Translations under genes and position numbers: made by a program
Source: Flavobacteriales bacterium
GTDB lineage: Bacteria; Bacteroidota; Bacteroidia; Flavobacteriales; Schleiferiaceae
DNA: 50,843 nucleotides
Assembly: GCA_007693635.1 (NCBI GenBank)
Contig: REDE01000094.1
Coordinates: forward strand, 1 to 50,843
Direction: 5' to 3'
The notes under the pieces: model-generated
Database searches by the model: none
The model's input: only the letters and a program-made list of their open reading frames with translations
What the model was told of the DNA's origin: nothing
In this document: positions 25,849 to 33,915 of the stretch, piece after piece
Numbering within the stretch: the stretch's first letter is position 1
Layout of the letters: each line of letters begins with the position of its first letter

Positions 25849-27294
25849 ATGAGTGGATACCATACTGGAAATAAGGTGATTGACGAAACGAAGCAGGGTG
25901 AGGCATTGGTGATCGATGGCGTGGGCTCGAGAAAATTATATATTGAGAGTTACGGTTGTCAGATGAATTTTGCTGATTCCGAGGTTGTTGCTTCGATACT
26001 AAGCGAAAGTGGGTATTCAACGACCCGCAATATGGACGAGGCTGATTTAGTCCTTTTGAATACATGTTCCATCCGCGATAAAGCTGAGCAGACGGTTAGA
26101 AAGCGTCTTAAAGCATTTCACCAGGTGAAAAATCAACGTCCAAACTTAAAAATTGGAGTTTTGGGCTGTATGGCCGAGCGCGTCAAAGATAAATTGCTCG
26201 ACGAAGAAAAACTTGTTGACCTGGTAGTAGGGCCTGACGCTTATCGTGATCTCCCAAATCTACTCGAAGAAGTCGACTCAGGGCGCAAGGCGGTAAACGT
26301 TATTCTTTCTAAGGAGGAGACCTACGCCGACGTCAATCCCGTGCGCTTGGGTCTCAATAAAGTTTCGGCTTTTGTTTCCATAACACGAGGATGCGATAAC
26401 ATGTGTACGTTTTGTGTTGTCCCCTTTACGAGAGGTCGAGAGCGAAGTCGAAATCCACAAACTATTCTGGAAGAATGTCAACAGTTGTGGGAAAACGGTT
26501 ATCGTGAGATTACGCTATTAGGGCAAAATGTAGATAGTTACTTGTGGTATGGAGGCGGATTGAAAAAAGATTTCGATAAAGCCTCAGATTTGGCAAAGGC
26601 TAGCGCCGTTCATTTTGCAGATCTTCTACATATGGTTGCCAGTGCCCTTCCCGAAATGCGCATTCGTTTCAGCACCTCGAATCCACAAGACATGACCGAT
26701 GATGTTTTGCACGCCATTGCGAAGCACCCCAATATCTGTAATTATATTCACCTTCCCGTGCAGTCGGGCTCTTCACGAATTTTACACGATATGAATCGCG
26801 GACATACGCGAGAAGAATACATTGGATTAATTGACAGAATTCGCAACATTATCCCCGATTGCGCTATTTCGCACGATATGATTACGGGTTTCCCCGGTGA
26901 AACAGAAGAGGATCATCAAGATACACTCTCTCTGATGGATTATGTCCGCTATCAGTTTGGATATATGTTTAAGTACTCAGAGCGACCAAACACTTTTGCT
27001 GCGCGTAAGTTTGAAGACAATGTTCCGGACGAGATTAAGACCCGTCGTTTGACCGAAATTATTGAAAAGCAAAATGCGCATTCACTTGAGCGTAATCGCG
27101 AACGAATTGGTTTAGTAGAGGAGGTTTTGATTGAGGGTAATTCAAAGCGAAGTGATCAACATTGGTTTGGACGCACATCTCAAAACACGGTTGTTGTTTT
27201 TGCCAAAACAGGCGATGAAAGTCCCGGCGATTTGGTTCATGTACGCATTGACGACTGCACGAGCGCCACTCTTTTAGGAACACTTCAAAATTAG
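25849..27294 (+). CDS. miaB: tRNA-2-methylthio-N6-dimethylallyladenosine synthase MiaB
   Basis: 481 residues. The N-terminal UPF0004 domain has its three cluster cysteines in [24 protein letters not shown] and [10 protein letters not shown]. The radical-SAM core has [20 protein letters not shown] (CxxxCxxC). A C-terminal TRAM domain ends the protein. MiaB adds the methylthio group to i6A37 of tRNAs reading UNN codons. An in-frame ATG at 25798 would add 17 residues not typical of the family ([12 protein letters not shown]), so 25849 is preferred, not certain. A small secreted-protein gene follows after 4 nt. Confidence 0.97.
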   Translation: MSGYHTGNKVIDETKQGEALVIDGVGSRKLYIESYGCQMNFADSEVVASILSESGYSTTRNMDEADLVLLNTCSIRDKAEQTVRKRLKAFHQVKNQRPNLKIGVLGCMAERVKDKLLDEEKLVDLVVGPDAYRDLPNLLEEVDSGRKAVNVILSKEETYADVNPVRLGLNKVSAFVSITRGCDNMCTFCVVPFTRGRERSRNPQTILEECQQLWENGYREITLLGQNVDSYLWYGGGLKKDFDKASDLAKASAVHFADLLHMVASALPEMRIRFSTSNPQDMTDDVLHAIAKHPNICNYIHLPVQSGSSRILHDMNRGHTREEYIGLIDRIRNIIPDCAISHDMITGFPGETEEDHQDTLSLMDYVRYQFGYMFKYSERPNTFAARKFEDNVPDEIKTRRLTEIIEKQNAHSLERNRERIGLVEEVLIEGNSKRSDQHWFGRTSQNTVVVFAKTGDESPGDLVHVRIDDCTSATLLGTLQN

Positions 27295-27298
27295 TAGT

Positions 27299-27694
27299 AT
27301 GCGAATTGTTTTCTTGTGGTTTTTCTGTTCAACGGTGTTTTTTGCTCATGCACAAGAACTTATCGACGGTAAATATTACGACAACAGTTTGGAGTTTTTT
27401 ATTGTCGAAGAGAATGTTCGTCGTACCGGAGTTTTGGACATCTGCATCGTGGGCGAGGATCGACGCTGTATAGAAAACTTGTTTACCGGATTTGAGGTTT
27501 TGGTATATAACAGCGCGGGAAAAGAGATATGGGCTTCCATTTGGAGCGGACAGACCATGCGTATAAAATTTACCAAAGGCTTGCCGGAGGCAGCACATAT
27601 CGTCGTGCGTGCTCGAGCACCTTATGTGGTTAATAAGCTAACGACCACGAGGATTTATCAGGATAAACCCTTGGAATTAAAATATTATTTGTGA
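27299..27694 (+). CDS. small secreted protein of unknown function
   Basis: 131 residues with a clear signal peptide (IVFLWFFCSTVFFAHAQ, cleavage after HAQ). The mature ~112 residues are predicted beta-rich, with two cysteines (ICIVGEDRRCIE) that could form a disulfide in the periplasm. I do not recognise the family. It begins 4 nt after miaB and is likely co-transcribed with it. Confidence 0.72.
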   Translation: MRIVFLWFFCSTVFFAHAQELIDGKYYDNSLEFFIVEENVRRTGVLDICIVGEDRRCIENLFTGFEVLVYNSAGKEIWASIWSGQTMRIKFTKGLPEAAHIVVRARAPYVVNKLTTTRIYQDKPLELKYYL

Positions 27695-27773
27695 AGATTT
27701 TGCTGCCGTGCTTCTTCTGAAGTATTTGCAGTCTTGAAAACGCAACATACGGATTATAAACTCATTGTGTGAC

Positions 27774-29024
27774 ATGAATAACCCCAACGTTCAAACTATC
27801 AAACAACGTTTTGGACTTATTGGAAACTCGGATCTTTTCAATCGCGCATTGGAGAAAGCAGTGCGTGTGGCTCCTACCGATATTTCGGTTTTGGTGTCGG
27901 GAGAAAGTGGCGTTGGTAAAGAGAGTATTCCAAAAATCATTCACCATCTCTCACACCGCAAGCATAATTCCTATATTGCTGTCAACTGCGGTGCCATCCC
28001 GGAAGGGACGATCGACAGTGAGCTCTTCGGACACGAAAAGGGTTCGTTTACAGGCGCATTGGCTGCTAGGAAAGGTTATTTCGAAGAGGCTGATGGTGGA
28101 ACTATTTTTTTGGATGAAGTTGTAGAGCTGCCACAAGCCACACAAGTTCGGTTGTTGCGGGTTTTGGAAACCGGTGAATTCATAAAAGTCGGATCTTCAA
28201 AAATCCAAAAGACCAACGTGCGAATTGTAGCAGCAACCAACGAAAACATGCTAAAAGCTGTAGAAAAAGGCAAGTTTCGAGAAGATCTATACTACCGTTT
28301 AAATACCGTAGAAATTGGTATTCCACCTCTTAGAGATCGCTTTGAAGATGTGTATTTGTTGTTTCGTAAATTTGCTGTCGACTTTAGTGAAAAATACCAT
28401 ACTACGCCCATCAATCTTTCGGAAGAAGCTAAGTCGTTGTTGCTAAAATATCGTTGGCCCGGCAATATTCGGCAACTTCGAAATCTTGTGGAACAGATGT
28501 CTGTACTTGAAGTTTCCAAGGAAATTTCCGCGGATGTACTGAGTAAGTATTTACCACAAATTGGCGAAAGCAACCTTCCAGCAACGCTTTCCCGAAATTT
28601 CCGAGGAGCTGAAAATGCTTCTGATTTTACCGCAGAACGAGAAATGCTCTATTCTTTTTTGTTTGAATTACGGAAGGAAGTGGAAGACCTTAAGGCGGTT
28701 ACACTCGAACTTATGAATGGAGCCAATGCGCGCGATATGGTAAATTCGCATCCTCAGTTGTTGAAGCGCGTTTTTAACGATGAGACTTCGAAAAGCACGT
28801 ATCCCGCGACGGTTGAATTTCAGTCTGCAGAAGTTTCAATACCACAAGAGGAAGACGAAGCGGCCTACGAGGAGGTTGAAGAGCGCCTTTCGCTTGAAGA
28901 GCACGAAAGAGAATTGATTCGAAAATCTTTGGAGAAAAATAGCGGCAAACGAAAAGCGGCAGCAAACGAATTAGGGATTTCTGAACGAACGCTTTACCGT
29001 AAAATTAAGCAGTATGACCTTTAG
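27774..29024 (+). CDS. sigma-54-dependent Fis-family transcriptional activator
   Basis: 416 residues from ATG 27774 (the open frame begins at a TTG nine bases earlier). The AAA+ domain starts at once: Walker A GESGVGKES (~42-50), the sigma-54 contact loop as GSFTGA rather than GAFTGA (~89-94), Walker B GGTIFLDEV (~109-117), and the arginine-finger region FREDLYYRLN. A linker of ~120 residues, rich in acidic residues, leads to a Fis-type helix-turn-helix (KRKAAANELGISERTLYRKI). There is no N-terminal receiver or sensor domain, so activity is probably set by expression or a partner. It overlaps lptE by 11 nt. Confidence 0.94.
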   Translation: MNNPNVQTIKQRFGLIGNSDLFNRALEKAVRVAPTDISVLVSGESGVGKESIPKIIHHLSHRKHNSYIAVNCGAIPEGTIDSELFGHEKGSFTGALAARKGYFEEADGGTIFLDEVVELPQATQVRLLRVLETGEFIKVGSSKIQKTNVRIVAATNENMLKAVEKGKFREDLYYRLNTVEIGIPPLRDRFEDVYLLFRKFAVDFSEKYHTTPINLSEEAKSLLLKYRWPGNIRQLRNLVEQMSVLEVSKEISADVLSKYLPQIGESNLPATLSRNFRGAENASDFTAEREMLYSFLFELRKEVEDLKAVTLELMNGANARDMVNSHPQLLKRVFNDETSKSTYPATVEFQSAEVSIPQEEDEAAYEEVEERLSLEEHERELIRKSLEKNSGKRKAAANELGISERTLYRKIKQYDL

Positions 29025-29529
29025 AATATTTTTCACGCTTCTATGCGTTTCTATCGGCAGTTTGCCCCTAACTACCTGTTCGGGTGGGTATTCATTTACG
29101 GGTGGCGACGTAGGCGAAGCTAAGACATTTAGTGTCGACCGATTTCCCAATAATGCCCCCCTCGTTAATCCAAATTTGAGTCAGTTTCTCACGGAGGCAA
29201 TCAAGGATATTTTTTTGCAACAAACCAATCTTCGCCTGGTTGATGACGACGACGGCGATTTTCATATTTCTGGAAGTATCGTAGAATATCGCATCGCACC
29301 TATGGCGCCAACAGCAGCGCAGACGGCGGCACAAAGTCGATTGACCATAGCCATCCAAGTGCAGTTTGAAAACCGCTTAGAGCCCAAAAAGAGCTATGAA
29401 GAGAGGTTTTCAAGGTTTGCAGATTTCGATGCGGAGGCGAGCTTTAGCTCCATTGAAGAAACGCTCATGCGGCAGATAAATCTTGAACTTGCAGAAAATG
29501 TACTCAATCGTGCTATTGTAAATTGGTGA
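29014..29529 (+). CDS. LptE family LPS-assembly lipoprotein
   Basis: 171 residues. A signal sequence ends at Cys22 (LPLTTCSGGYSF), a slightly imperfect lipobox. The mature start GYSFTGGDVGEAKTFSVDRFPN is the hallmark of the Bacteroidota LptE family. LptE plugs the LptD barrel and helps deliver LPS to the outer leaflet. The ATG lies inside the end of the sigma-54 activator gene, and the next gene follows after 3 nt. This activator-lptE-TPR-secG order recurs in Bacteroidota. Confidence 0.9.
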   Translation: MTFRIFFTLLCVSIGSLPLTTCSGGYSFTGGDVGEAKTFSVDRFPNNAPLVNPNLSQFLTEAIKDIFLQQTNLRLVDDDDGDFHISGSIVEYRIAPMAPTAAQTAAQSRLTIAIQVQFENRLEPKKSYEERFSRFADFDAEASFSSIEETLMRQINLELAENVLNRAIVNW

Positions 29530-29532
29530 TAA

Positions 29533-30792
29533 ATGGAACAGCAGCGGTTTAAAACTTTACTGGAAAATCCAAGGCTTGTCACGGATGATGAGGTGGTAAA
29601 AATCCGCGATTTGTGCTTGCAATCGCCATTTTTTTCCGCTGCGCAAATGTTGTACGCTCGGGTATTGTTTGATAGAGCGGATTATCGTTTTAATAAGCAA
29701 CTTAAATGGGCAGCCTTATATTGTCCAAATCGTGAGATCCTACACGATTATGTAAATGACGCGATAAAGCTCGCCGCACAGCCAGCACTGGATTTTGACC
29801 CTCAAGAACTCAAAGTCATTAATGACGATTCAGCATCGAAAACAGAAATCGAAACTTCGCTGGAAATTACCGAAACGGAACAAAAAGAGAAGTTTGCAAA
29901 GAACCATGAACTTGACGAGCTTGAAGAGGTCTTAGAGGCGGAAGAAAATCAAGAAACTCAAGAGTCGCCCTTGGAGGTGTCTCAACAGTCGGACACCAAG
30001 CCCACTGATGCGCCAATTCCAAGGCCTGAGGCCCCGACTTCAGTGAAATCAACTGGAGGTAACGAGGCTTGGGCTGATCGCATTGCGTCGCTGAAAAAAC
30101 GATCTCAGGAAGTGATTGAGAAAATTCACAAGAACCTTGATGAACACCAAACTGAGGATCGTGAAGAGGTAAACTCTTCTCCAAGTTCTGAGGCGCCAGA
30201 TACGCAGATAGCTCCTGTAGAACAAGTCAAGACGGAGCCAGAAAGTATAGCAGATGTTGTTGAGCAGACTGTCGAAGAGGAGGAGGATCTTGTGGTTGAC
30301 GAAGACGAAAATGAAAAAAGTGAAGCTCTAGATTTTAAGGATAAAGAAGAGCCCCTGGATTCTTATGAGGAGGTTGATTTTTTCACATGGTTGAAGCAGC
30401 GATCAAATCAGTCTGCGGCGAATAAAGAATTGAAGGCGGAAGACAATTCCAAGGAAAAGGATTCGATGGATGCATCGGCAGAAAGTCTGGAAACAGCTAC
30501 TCCGGTGCGTGAGAATTGGAAAAAAGTTGATGCTTTTTTGGAGAAATTACCAGAGATTGCACCACCAAAACGCCAAAATTTATCGGAAATCAGCATTTCT
30601 CCGGTGGCGTTTTCGACCGGAATAGAGGAGGATCACGACCTGGTTACCGAGACCTTAGCCCGCGTCTACGTTGATCAAGGGCACATTGAGCAGGCAATTA
30701 CAGCTTATGAAATATTAAAGTTGAAAATGCCAGAAAAAAGTAGTTTATTTGCACGGCAAATTCAGTCGTTAAAAAAACAACGAAAAAAGTAG
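29533..30792 (+). CDS. acidic protein with C-terminal TPR-like segment
   Basis: 419 residues, no signal peptide. The N-terminal ~90 residues are helical (LLENPRLVTDDEVVKIRDLC). Residues ~95-340 are highly charged, rich in Glu/Asp/Ser/Pro and probably disordered. The last ~50 residues (ETLARVYVDQGHIEQAITAY and the following helix) look like one and a half TPR units. Its place between lptE and secG is conserved in Bacteroidota, but I know of no assigned function. Probably cytoplasmic. Confidence 0.8.
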   Translation: MEQQRFKTLLENPRLVTDDEVVKIRDLCLQSPFFSAAQMLYARVLFDRADYRFNKQLKWAALYCPNREILHDYVNDAIKLAAQPALDFDPQELKVINDDSASKTEIETSLEITETEQKEKFAKNHELDELEEVLEAEENQETQESPLEVSQQSDTKPTDAPIPRPEAPTSVKSTGGNEAWADRIASLKKRSQEVIEKIHKNLDEHQTEDREEVNSSPSSEAPDTQIAPVEQVKTEPESIADVVEQTVEEEEDLVVDEDENEKSEALDFKDKEEPLDSYEEVDFFTWLKQRSNQSAANKELKAEDNSKEKDSMDASAESLETATPVRENWKKVDAFLEKLPEIAPPKRQNLSEISISPVAFSTGIEEDHDLVTETLARVYVDQGHIEQAITAYEILKLKMPEKSSLFARQIQSLKKQRKK

Positions 30793-30796
30793 CGCT

Positions 30797-31174
30797 ATGA
30801 TTCAGCTTTTCAGCATACTCATTATTTTGGTGAGTCTTTTACTCATCGTCATTATTATGGTTCAAAATCCAAAAGGAGGCGGGTTATCATCAACCTTTGG
30901 TGGTGGAGGTACTCAGCTTTTTGGAGGAGTGAAGAAGGCCGGCGACCTATTAGATCGCAGCACTTGGGGTCTAGCTATTGCATTGTGTGCGCTCGCCTTG
31001 ATGATGAATTTGAATATTTTCAAGGGCGGCGTTGACGAAGACGGAAGCGTTATTTTAGAACGTGGGACTTCTTCTTCACCACAGCAAGAGTTTTCCGCAC
31101 CTGCTCAGGATGCTCCCGTGGGTCAAGAATCAGAAATGATTGACCTTATTGATATGACTCAGGATTCCGAGTAA
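30797..31174 (+). CDS. secG: preprotein translocase subunit SecG
   Basis: 125 residues. Two membrane helices (LFSILIILVSLLLIVIIMV and TWGLAIALCALALMMNLNIF) flank the family loop VQNPKGGGLSSTFGGGGTQL. SecG is the small auxiliary subunit of SecYEG. The Gln/Pro/Ser-rich tail of ~45 residues after the second helix is typical of Bacteroidota. It lies 4 nt after the preceding gene and closes the unit; a strong terminator follows. Confidence 0.95.
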   Translation: MIQLFSILIILVSLLLIVIIMVQNPKGGGLSSTFGGGGTQLFGGVKKAGDLLDRSTWGLAIALCALALMMNLNIFKGGVDEDGSVILERGTSSSPQQEFSAPAQDAPVGQESEMIDLIDMTQDSE

Positions 31175-31205
31175 GGAACTCAGCCAAAAATTTAGTATTG
31201 TAATC

Positions 31206-31234
31206 AGCCACTCCCGCAATGGGGTGGCTTTTTT
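31206..31234 (+). terminator. Rho-independent terminator after secG
   Basis: A 9-bp stem (31206-31214 with 31221-31229, one G:U), a 6-nt loop CGCAAT, and a T run to 31234. It separates the plus-strand unit from the convergent DUF4956 gene. Confidence 0.85.
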
Positions 31235-31252
31235 AATGCCGAAAAGCTACGG

Positions 31253-31927
31253 TTAATTTTCGTCCATGAAGACATTTACGCGCTGCACTCCCGCAACGTT
31301 CTTGAGTTCACGTACGAGAAGATCACTCGCTTTGCGATCGTTCAGCTGAATGTAAAATGAATTTTCGATGTGTTGGTTGTCGGTGGCTCCCACGCTTTTC
31401 ACGTTGATTAGCTTAAACGTTGAGCAGTGATTTTCCAAAATAGCATCGAAGGCATTTGTTGGTAGTGTTTCGGTATGTGCTTGAATTTGCAATAAGAACT
31501 CCTTGTTTGTAGGCTTTGCGTGGTTTATTTTACTGGTAATAAACACTGCAGCGCTGATGAACAGTGTGCCAACAACACAAATAGCGTATGTCCCTGCACC
31601 GGCAGCCAAACCTATCCCCAAAGCAAAAAAGATAAACATGATATCTTGGGTGTCTTTTACTGCCGTACGGAAGCGAATGATCGACATGGCTCCGACCAAG
31701 CCAAATGCTCGGGCCAGATTATTGCCAATGACCATGATGACGAGTGCGGTAATCATCGAAAGCATGATGATGGCATTTACAAAGTTTGCCGAGTAGCTCA
31801 GTCCTCTGTAGGTCACTCTGTAGAGTACGGCAATAAATACCCCGCAAAGTAGGGCCACCATAAGGTTTGAAAGAGCGTCTTGAATGGTGATGGAGAAAAC
31901 GAAGATATCCGAAAAGTCTTGTTGCAT
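31253..31927 (-). CDS. DUF4956 domain membrane protein
   Basis: 224 residues. About four membrane helices in the first ~130 residues, containing the family's conserved LVGAMSIIRFRTAVKDTQDI, then a cytoplasmic ~90-residue ferredoxin-like or ACT-like tail (LINVKSVGATDNQHIENSFY). DUF4956 has no assigned biochemical role but is repeatedly encoded beside VTC-domain proteins, and in other phyla beside CotH proteins. Here it starts 2 nt after the VTC gene. A membrane partner of polyphosphate synthesis or transport is inference from context. Confidence 0.9.
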   Translation of the reverse strand: MQQDFSDIFVFSITIQDALSNLMVALLCGVFIAVLYRVTYRGLSYSANFVNAIIMLSMITALVIMVIGNNLARAFGLVGAMSIIRFRTAVKDTQDIMFIFFALGIGLAAGAGTYAICVVGTLFISAAVFITSKINHAKPTNKEFLLQIQAHTETLPTNAFDAILENHCSTFKLINVKSVGATDNQHIENSFYIQLNDRKASDLLVRELKNVAGVQRVNVFMDEN

Positions 31928-31929
31928 AA

Positions 31930-32700
31930 TTAGTCGTCTTTGTAAAGTGAGCCAATTTTTTGTCGGTTAAACATGGCGTTATTGGTGTAATTAACATCAA
32001 TGCCTTGCGCATACTTTGAGAGCGCTTGATGTTGAATTTCAAATTCTTGAACTATCGATCTTGCCCATCTTGGCATTTCATCGCTAAAGTATTTTATTTC
32101 GAGTATGAAATGGTTTGGCCAACATAATATGCAGTTGTCATCCTCGTACAGATTTTGCATTTCGGGAAATATATTGGCACGAATATTTTTGTCAAAAGTA
32201 ATGCGTACACCAGAATCAAAACTCCCAAAATAGGGTTCTCTTTCGTACACGACAGTCGTTACTGGTCGCTGATGCAGTCGGTGATAGTAGTACAGGAATC
32301 GATTGAGGTCTTTTCCAGATCGCGATTCCGGAGAGTGGAAATCTTCGATATTGCTGTATTCCAGTAATTCGTTGACTCGCGAAAATGGTATTAGGGCGCG
32401 GCTTTTACCAATGCGATTTTCAAATTTGTGTTTTATTTCGAAAAACACTTTATTGTCAGGGTGATACGAGTCGTATCCGCGAATTCTGAGTTTGTTCCTA
32501 TCCCTCAGACCTTCAATTTTTTCATCGTAAGCTGCCCAGTCATTGGAGTCAAAATAGATGCTGCGAACGGTGTATTCTGGAAACTCTTTACCGGATTTGC
32601 TGGCGTAGGCATCGGGTTCTGTGAAAGTGCCAACGCGCTTGCGCAATGCATCGAGGTGGTCATTGTGAACGAGGTATTTGCGTTCGTAGCGCTTGGTCAT
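31930..32700 (-). CDS. VTC domain protein (polyphosphate polymerase-like)
   Basis: 256 residues consisting almost only of a VTC domain, the tunnel fold that in yeast Vtc4 polymerises ATP gamma-phosphates into polyphosphate. Tunnel-type basic and acidic residues occur in the expected order: RYERKYLV (~4-11), YTVRSIYFDS, KLRIRGYDSY, VFFEIKHKF, VVYEREPYFG, RITFDKNIRA and FILEIKYF. It lacks the SPX domain and membrane parts of the yeast protein; the adjacent DUF4956 protein may supply the membrane part. Catalysis is inferred from the domain only. Confidence 0.9.
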   Translation of the reverse strand: MTKRYERKYLVHNDHLDALRKRVGTFTEPDAYASKSGKEFPEYTVRSIYFDSNDWAAYDEKIEGLRDRNKLRIRGYDSYHPDNKVFFEIKHKFENRIGKSRALIPFSRVNELLEYSNIEDFHSPESRSGKDLNRFLYYYHRLHQRPVTTVVYEREPYFGSFDSGVRITFDKNIRANIFPEMQNLYEDDNCILCWPNHFILEIKYFSDEMPRWARSIVQEFEIQHQALSKYAQGIDVNYTNNAMFNRQKIGSLYKDD

Positions 32701-32713
32701 CCCTTATATTGAT

Positions 32714-33772
32714 TTATCGCACACCGAAATATCGCCCTAGGTAGCTGAAAAATTGTAGGTCTTCAATAAAGACATCGACCTCCAGTACCGCGCCTGGCGG
32801 GATTTTTCCGGCTGGGAATTCCGCTCGTGCAAAAAATGCCGAACGACCCTCAATCACCTGCATGGTGTTGTCGACGTTTATAATTCGGCCTTCGATTTTA
32901 TGCGGACCATATTTCGCGAATACTTTTTGACCTACCAATATGTAGGGGCGATCTTTAGACTGAAAGCCGCATACAGCTACTATCGATGTCGTGTCGGCTA
33001 GTGCCATTACGCGATTTGAAGAATTTCCGTGTTGATGAATAACCATGCCAGAGAACGGACTGCGGAGCACGAGGGATTCCAAGCGTTCTTCGACTTGCGA
33101 AAGTTGGTCTTTGGTCGCCTTTATCTTCGCGCGGAGTAATAATTCTTGCTCGGGTTTTTCTCCAGTGGTAATCGAACGATAGCGAGCTTCGGCAATATCT
33201 AAATTAATTTCTTTCACCCGATAGCGATTTTCCGCAATTTCAAACTCCTGATCTGAGATTACAGAATCTCGATGCAAAAGACGTGAGCGACTAATCAGCT
33301 TTTTCTCAGTAGCTAACTCTTGTCTTGCTAGTTTTAAACGATGCAGTGCTTCATCAACATCTTCAGGTTTTTGACCGGTGGTGTAAAACTCCAACTCAGC
33401 TTCTAATATCCCCAAGGTTCCCTGAAGCTCAATTAATTTGCGGAGCTCTTCATTCGAATTGTAAATTCCGATGGTGTCGCCTTCACGTATAAACGACTTG
33501 TGCTTGAGATCTTCATTAAGTTCAAAAGTAACGACATCACCCCGCTGAAATTCAGTTACACTGTAGGTTTCTAAGGTTCCTTTTCTATGGTCTTTGTAAT
33601 TGGAGACTAAATTTCCTTCGGAGGTTTTTCCCAATTGCCATTCTTGTAAGGGATAGGTTATCGCTTTCGCGCTAATCGTGAAAGGTAACTTTACCGGAAT
33701 GAGCAACAACAACATCACCGGGAGAAAAAAATATAAACCGTAGCGTAGACGCTTCTTTTCTTTGACGGTCAT
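32714..33772 (-). CDS. HlyD-type membrane-fusion (adaptor) protein
   Basis: 352 residues from ATG 33772. One membrane helix near the N-terminus (LRYGLYFFLPVMLLLLIPVK), a lipoyl/barrel-sandwich part, a long coiled-coil hairpin (~105-230: LIELQGTLGILEAELEF to LSQVEERLESLVLR), the returning half-motif SPFSGMVIHQHGNSSNRV, and a beta-barrel end. This is the layout of type I secretion or efflux adaptors, but no ABC or RND pump is encoded nearby. The TTG at 33793 is rejected since a promoter (33799-33806) leaves ~23 nt to ATG 33772. The VTC gene follows after 13 nt. Confidence 0.82.
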   Translation of the reverse strand: MTVKEKKRLRYGLYFFLPVMLLLLIPVKLPFTISAKAITYPLQEWQLGKTSEGNLVSNYKDHRKGTLETYSVTEFQRGDVVTFELNEDLKHKSFIREGDTIGIYNSNEELRKLIELQGTLGILEAELEFYTTGQKPEDVDEALHRLKLARQELATEKKLISRSRLLHRDSVISDQEFEIAENRYRVKEINLDIAEARYRSITTGEKPEQELLLRAKIKATKDQLSQVEERLESLVLRSPFSGMVIHQHGNSSNRVMALADTTSIVAVCGFQSKDRPYILVGQKVFAKYGPHKIEGRIINVDNTMQVIEGRSAFFARAEFPAGKIPPGAVLEVDVFIEDLQFFSYLGRYFGVR

Positions 33773-33798
33773 GAATGGTTTTATTATATGCAAAGCTG

Positions 33799-33806
33799 CA
33801 AAGTTA
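33799..33806 (-). promoter_or_regulatory. promoter of the HlyD-VTC-DUF4956 operon
   Basis: TAACTTTG on the minus strand matches TAnnTTTG. The inferred start near 33795 gives a ~23-nt leader to ATG 33772. No -33 TTG at 18-21 nt. Confidence 0.55.
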
Positions 33807-33902
33807 CGAAACTATTACCTAAACATTACTTTGCTTGTCTGAGCGACCTAAGTTTGTTAGTAAACGTGGATGAATTAGTTTGTGGTGAATCTTTCATTCA
33901 AC

Positions 33903-33910
33903 TACTTTTG
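33903..33910 (+). promoter_or_regulatory. promoter of dnaG, directly against the start codon
   Basis: TACTTTTG matches TAnnTTTG, and TTTG at 33879-33882 gives a 20-nt spacer, so both elements are exact. Only 5 nt separate the -7 element from ATG 33916: the transcript is likely leaderless. Confidence 0.68.
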
Positions 33911-33915
33911 TGCTT

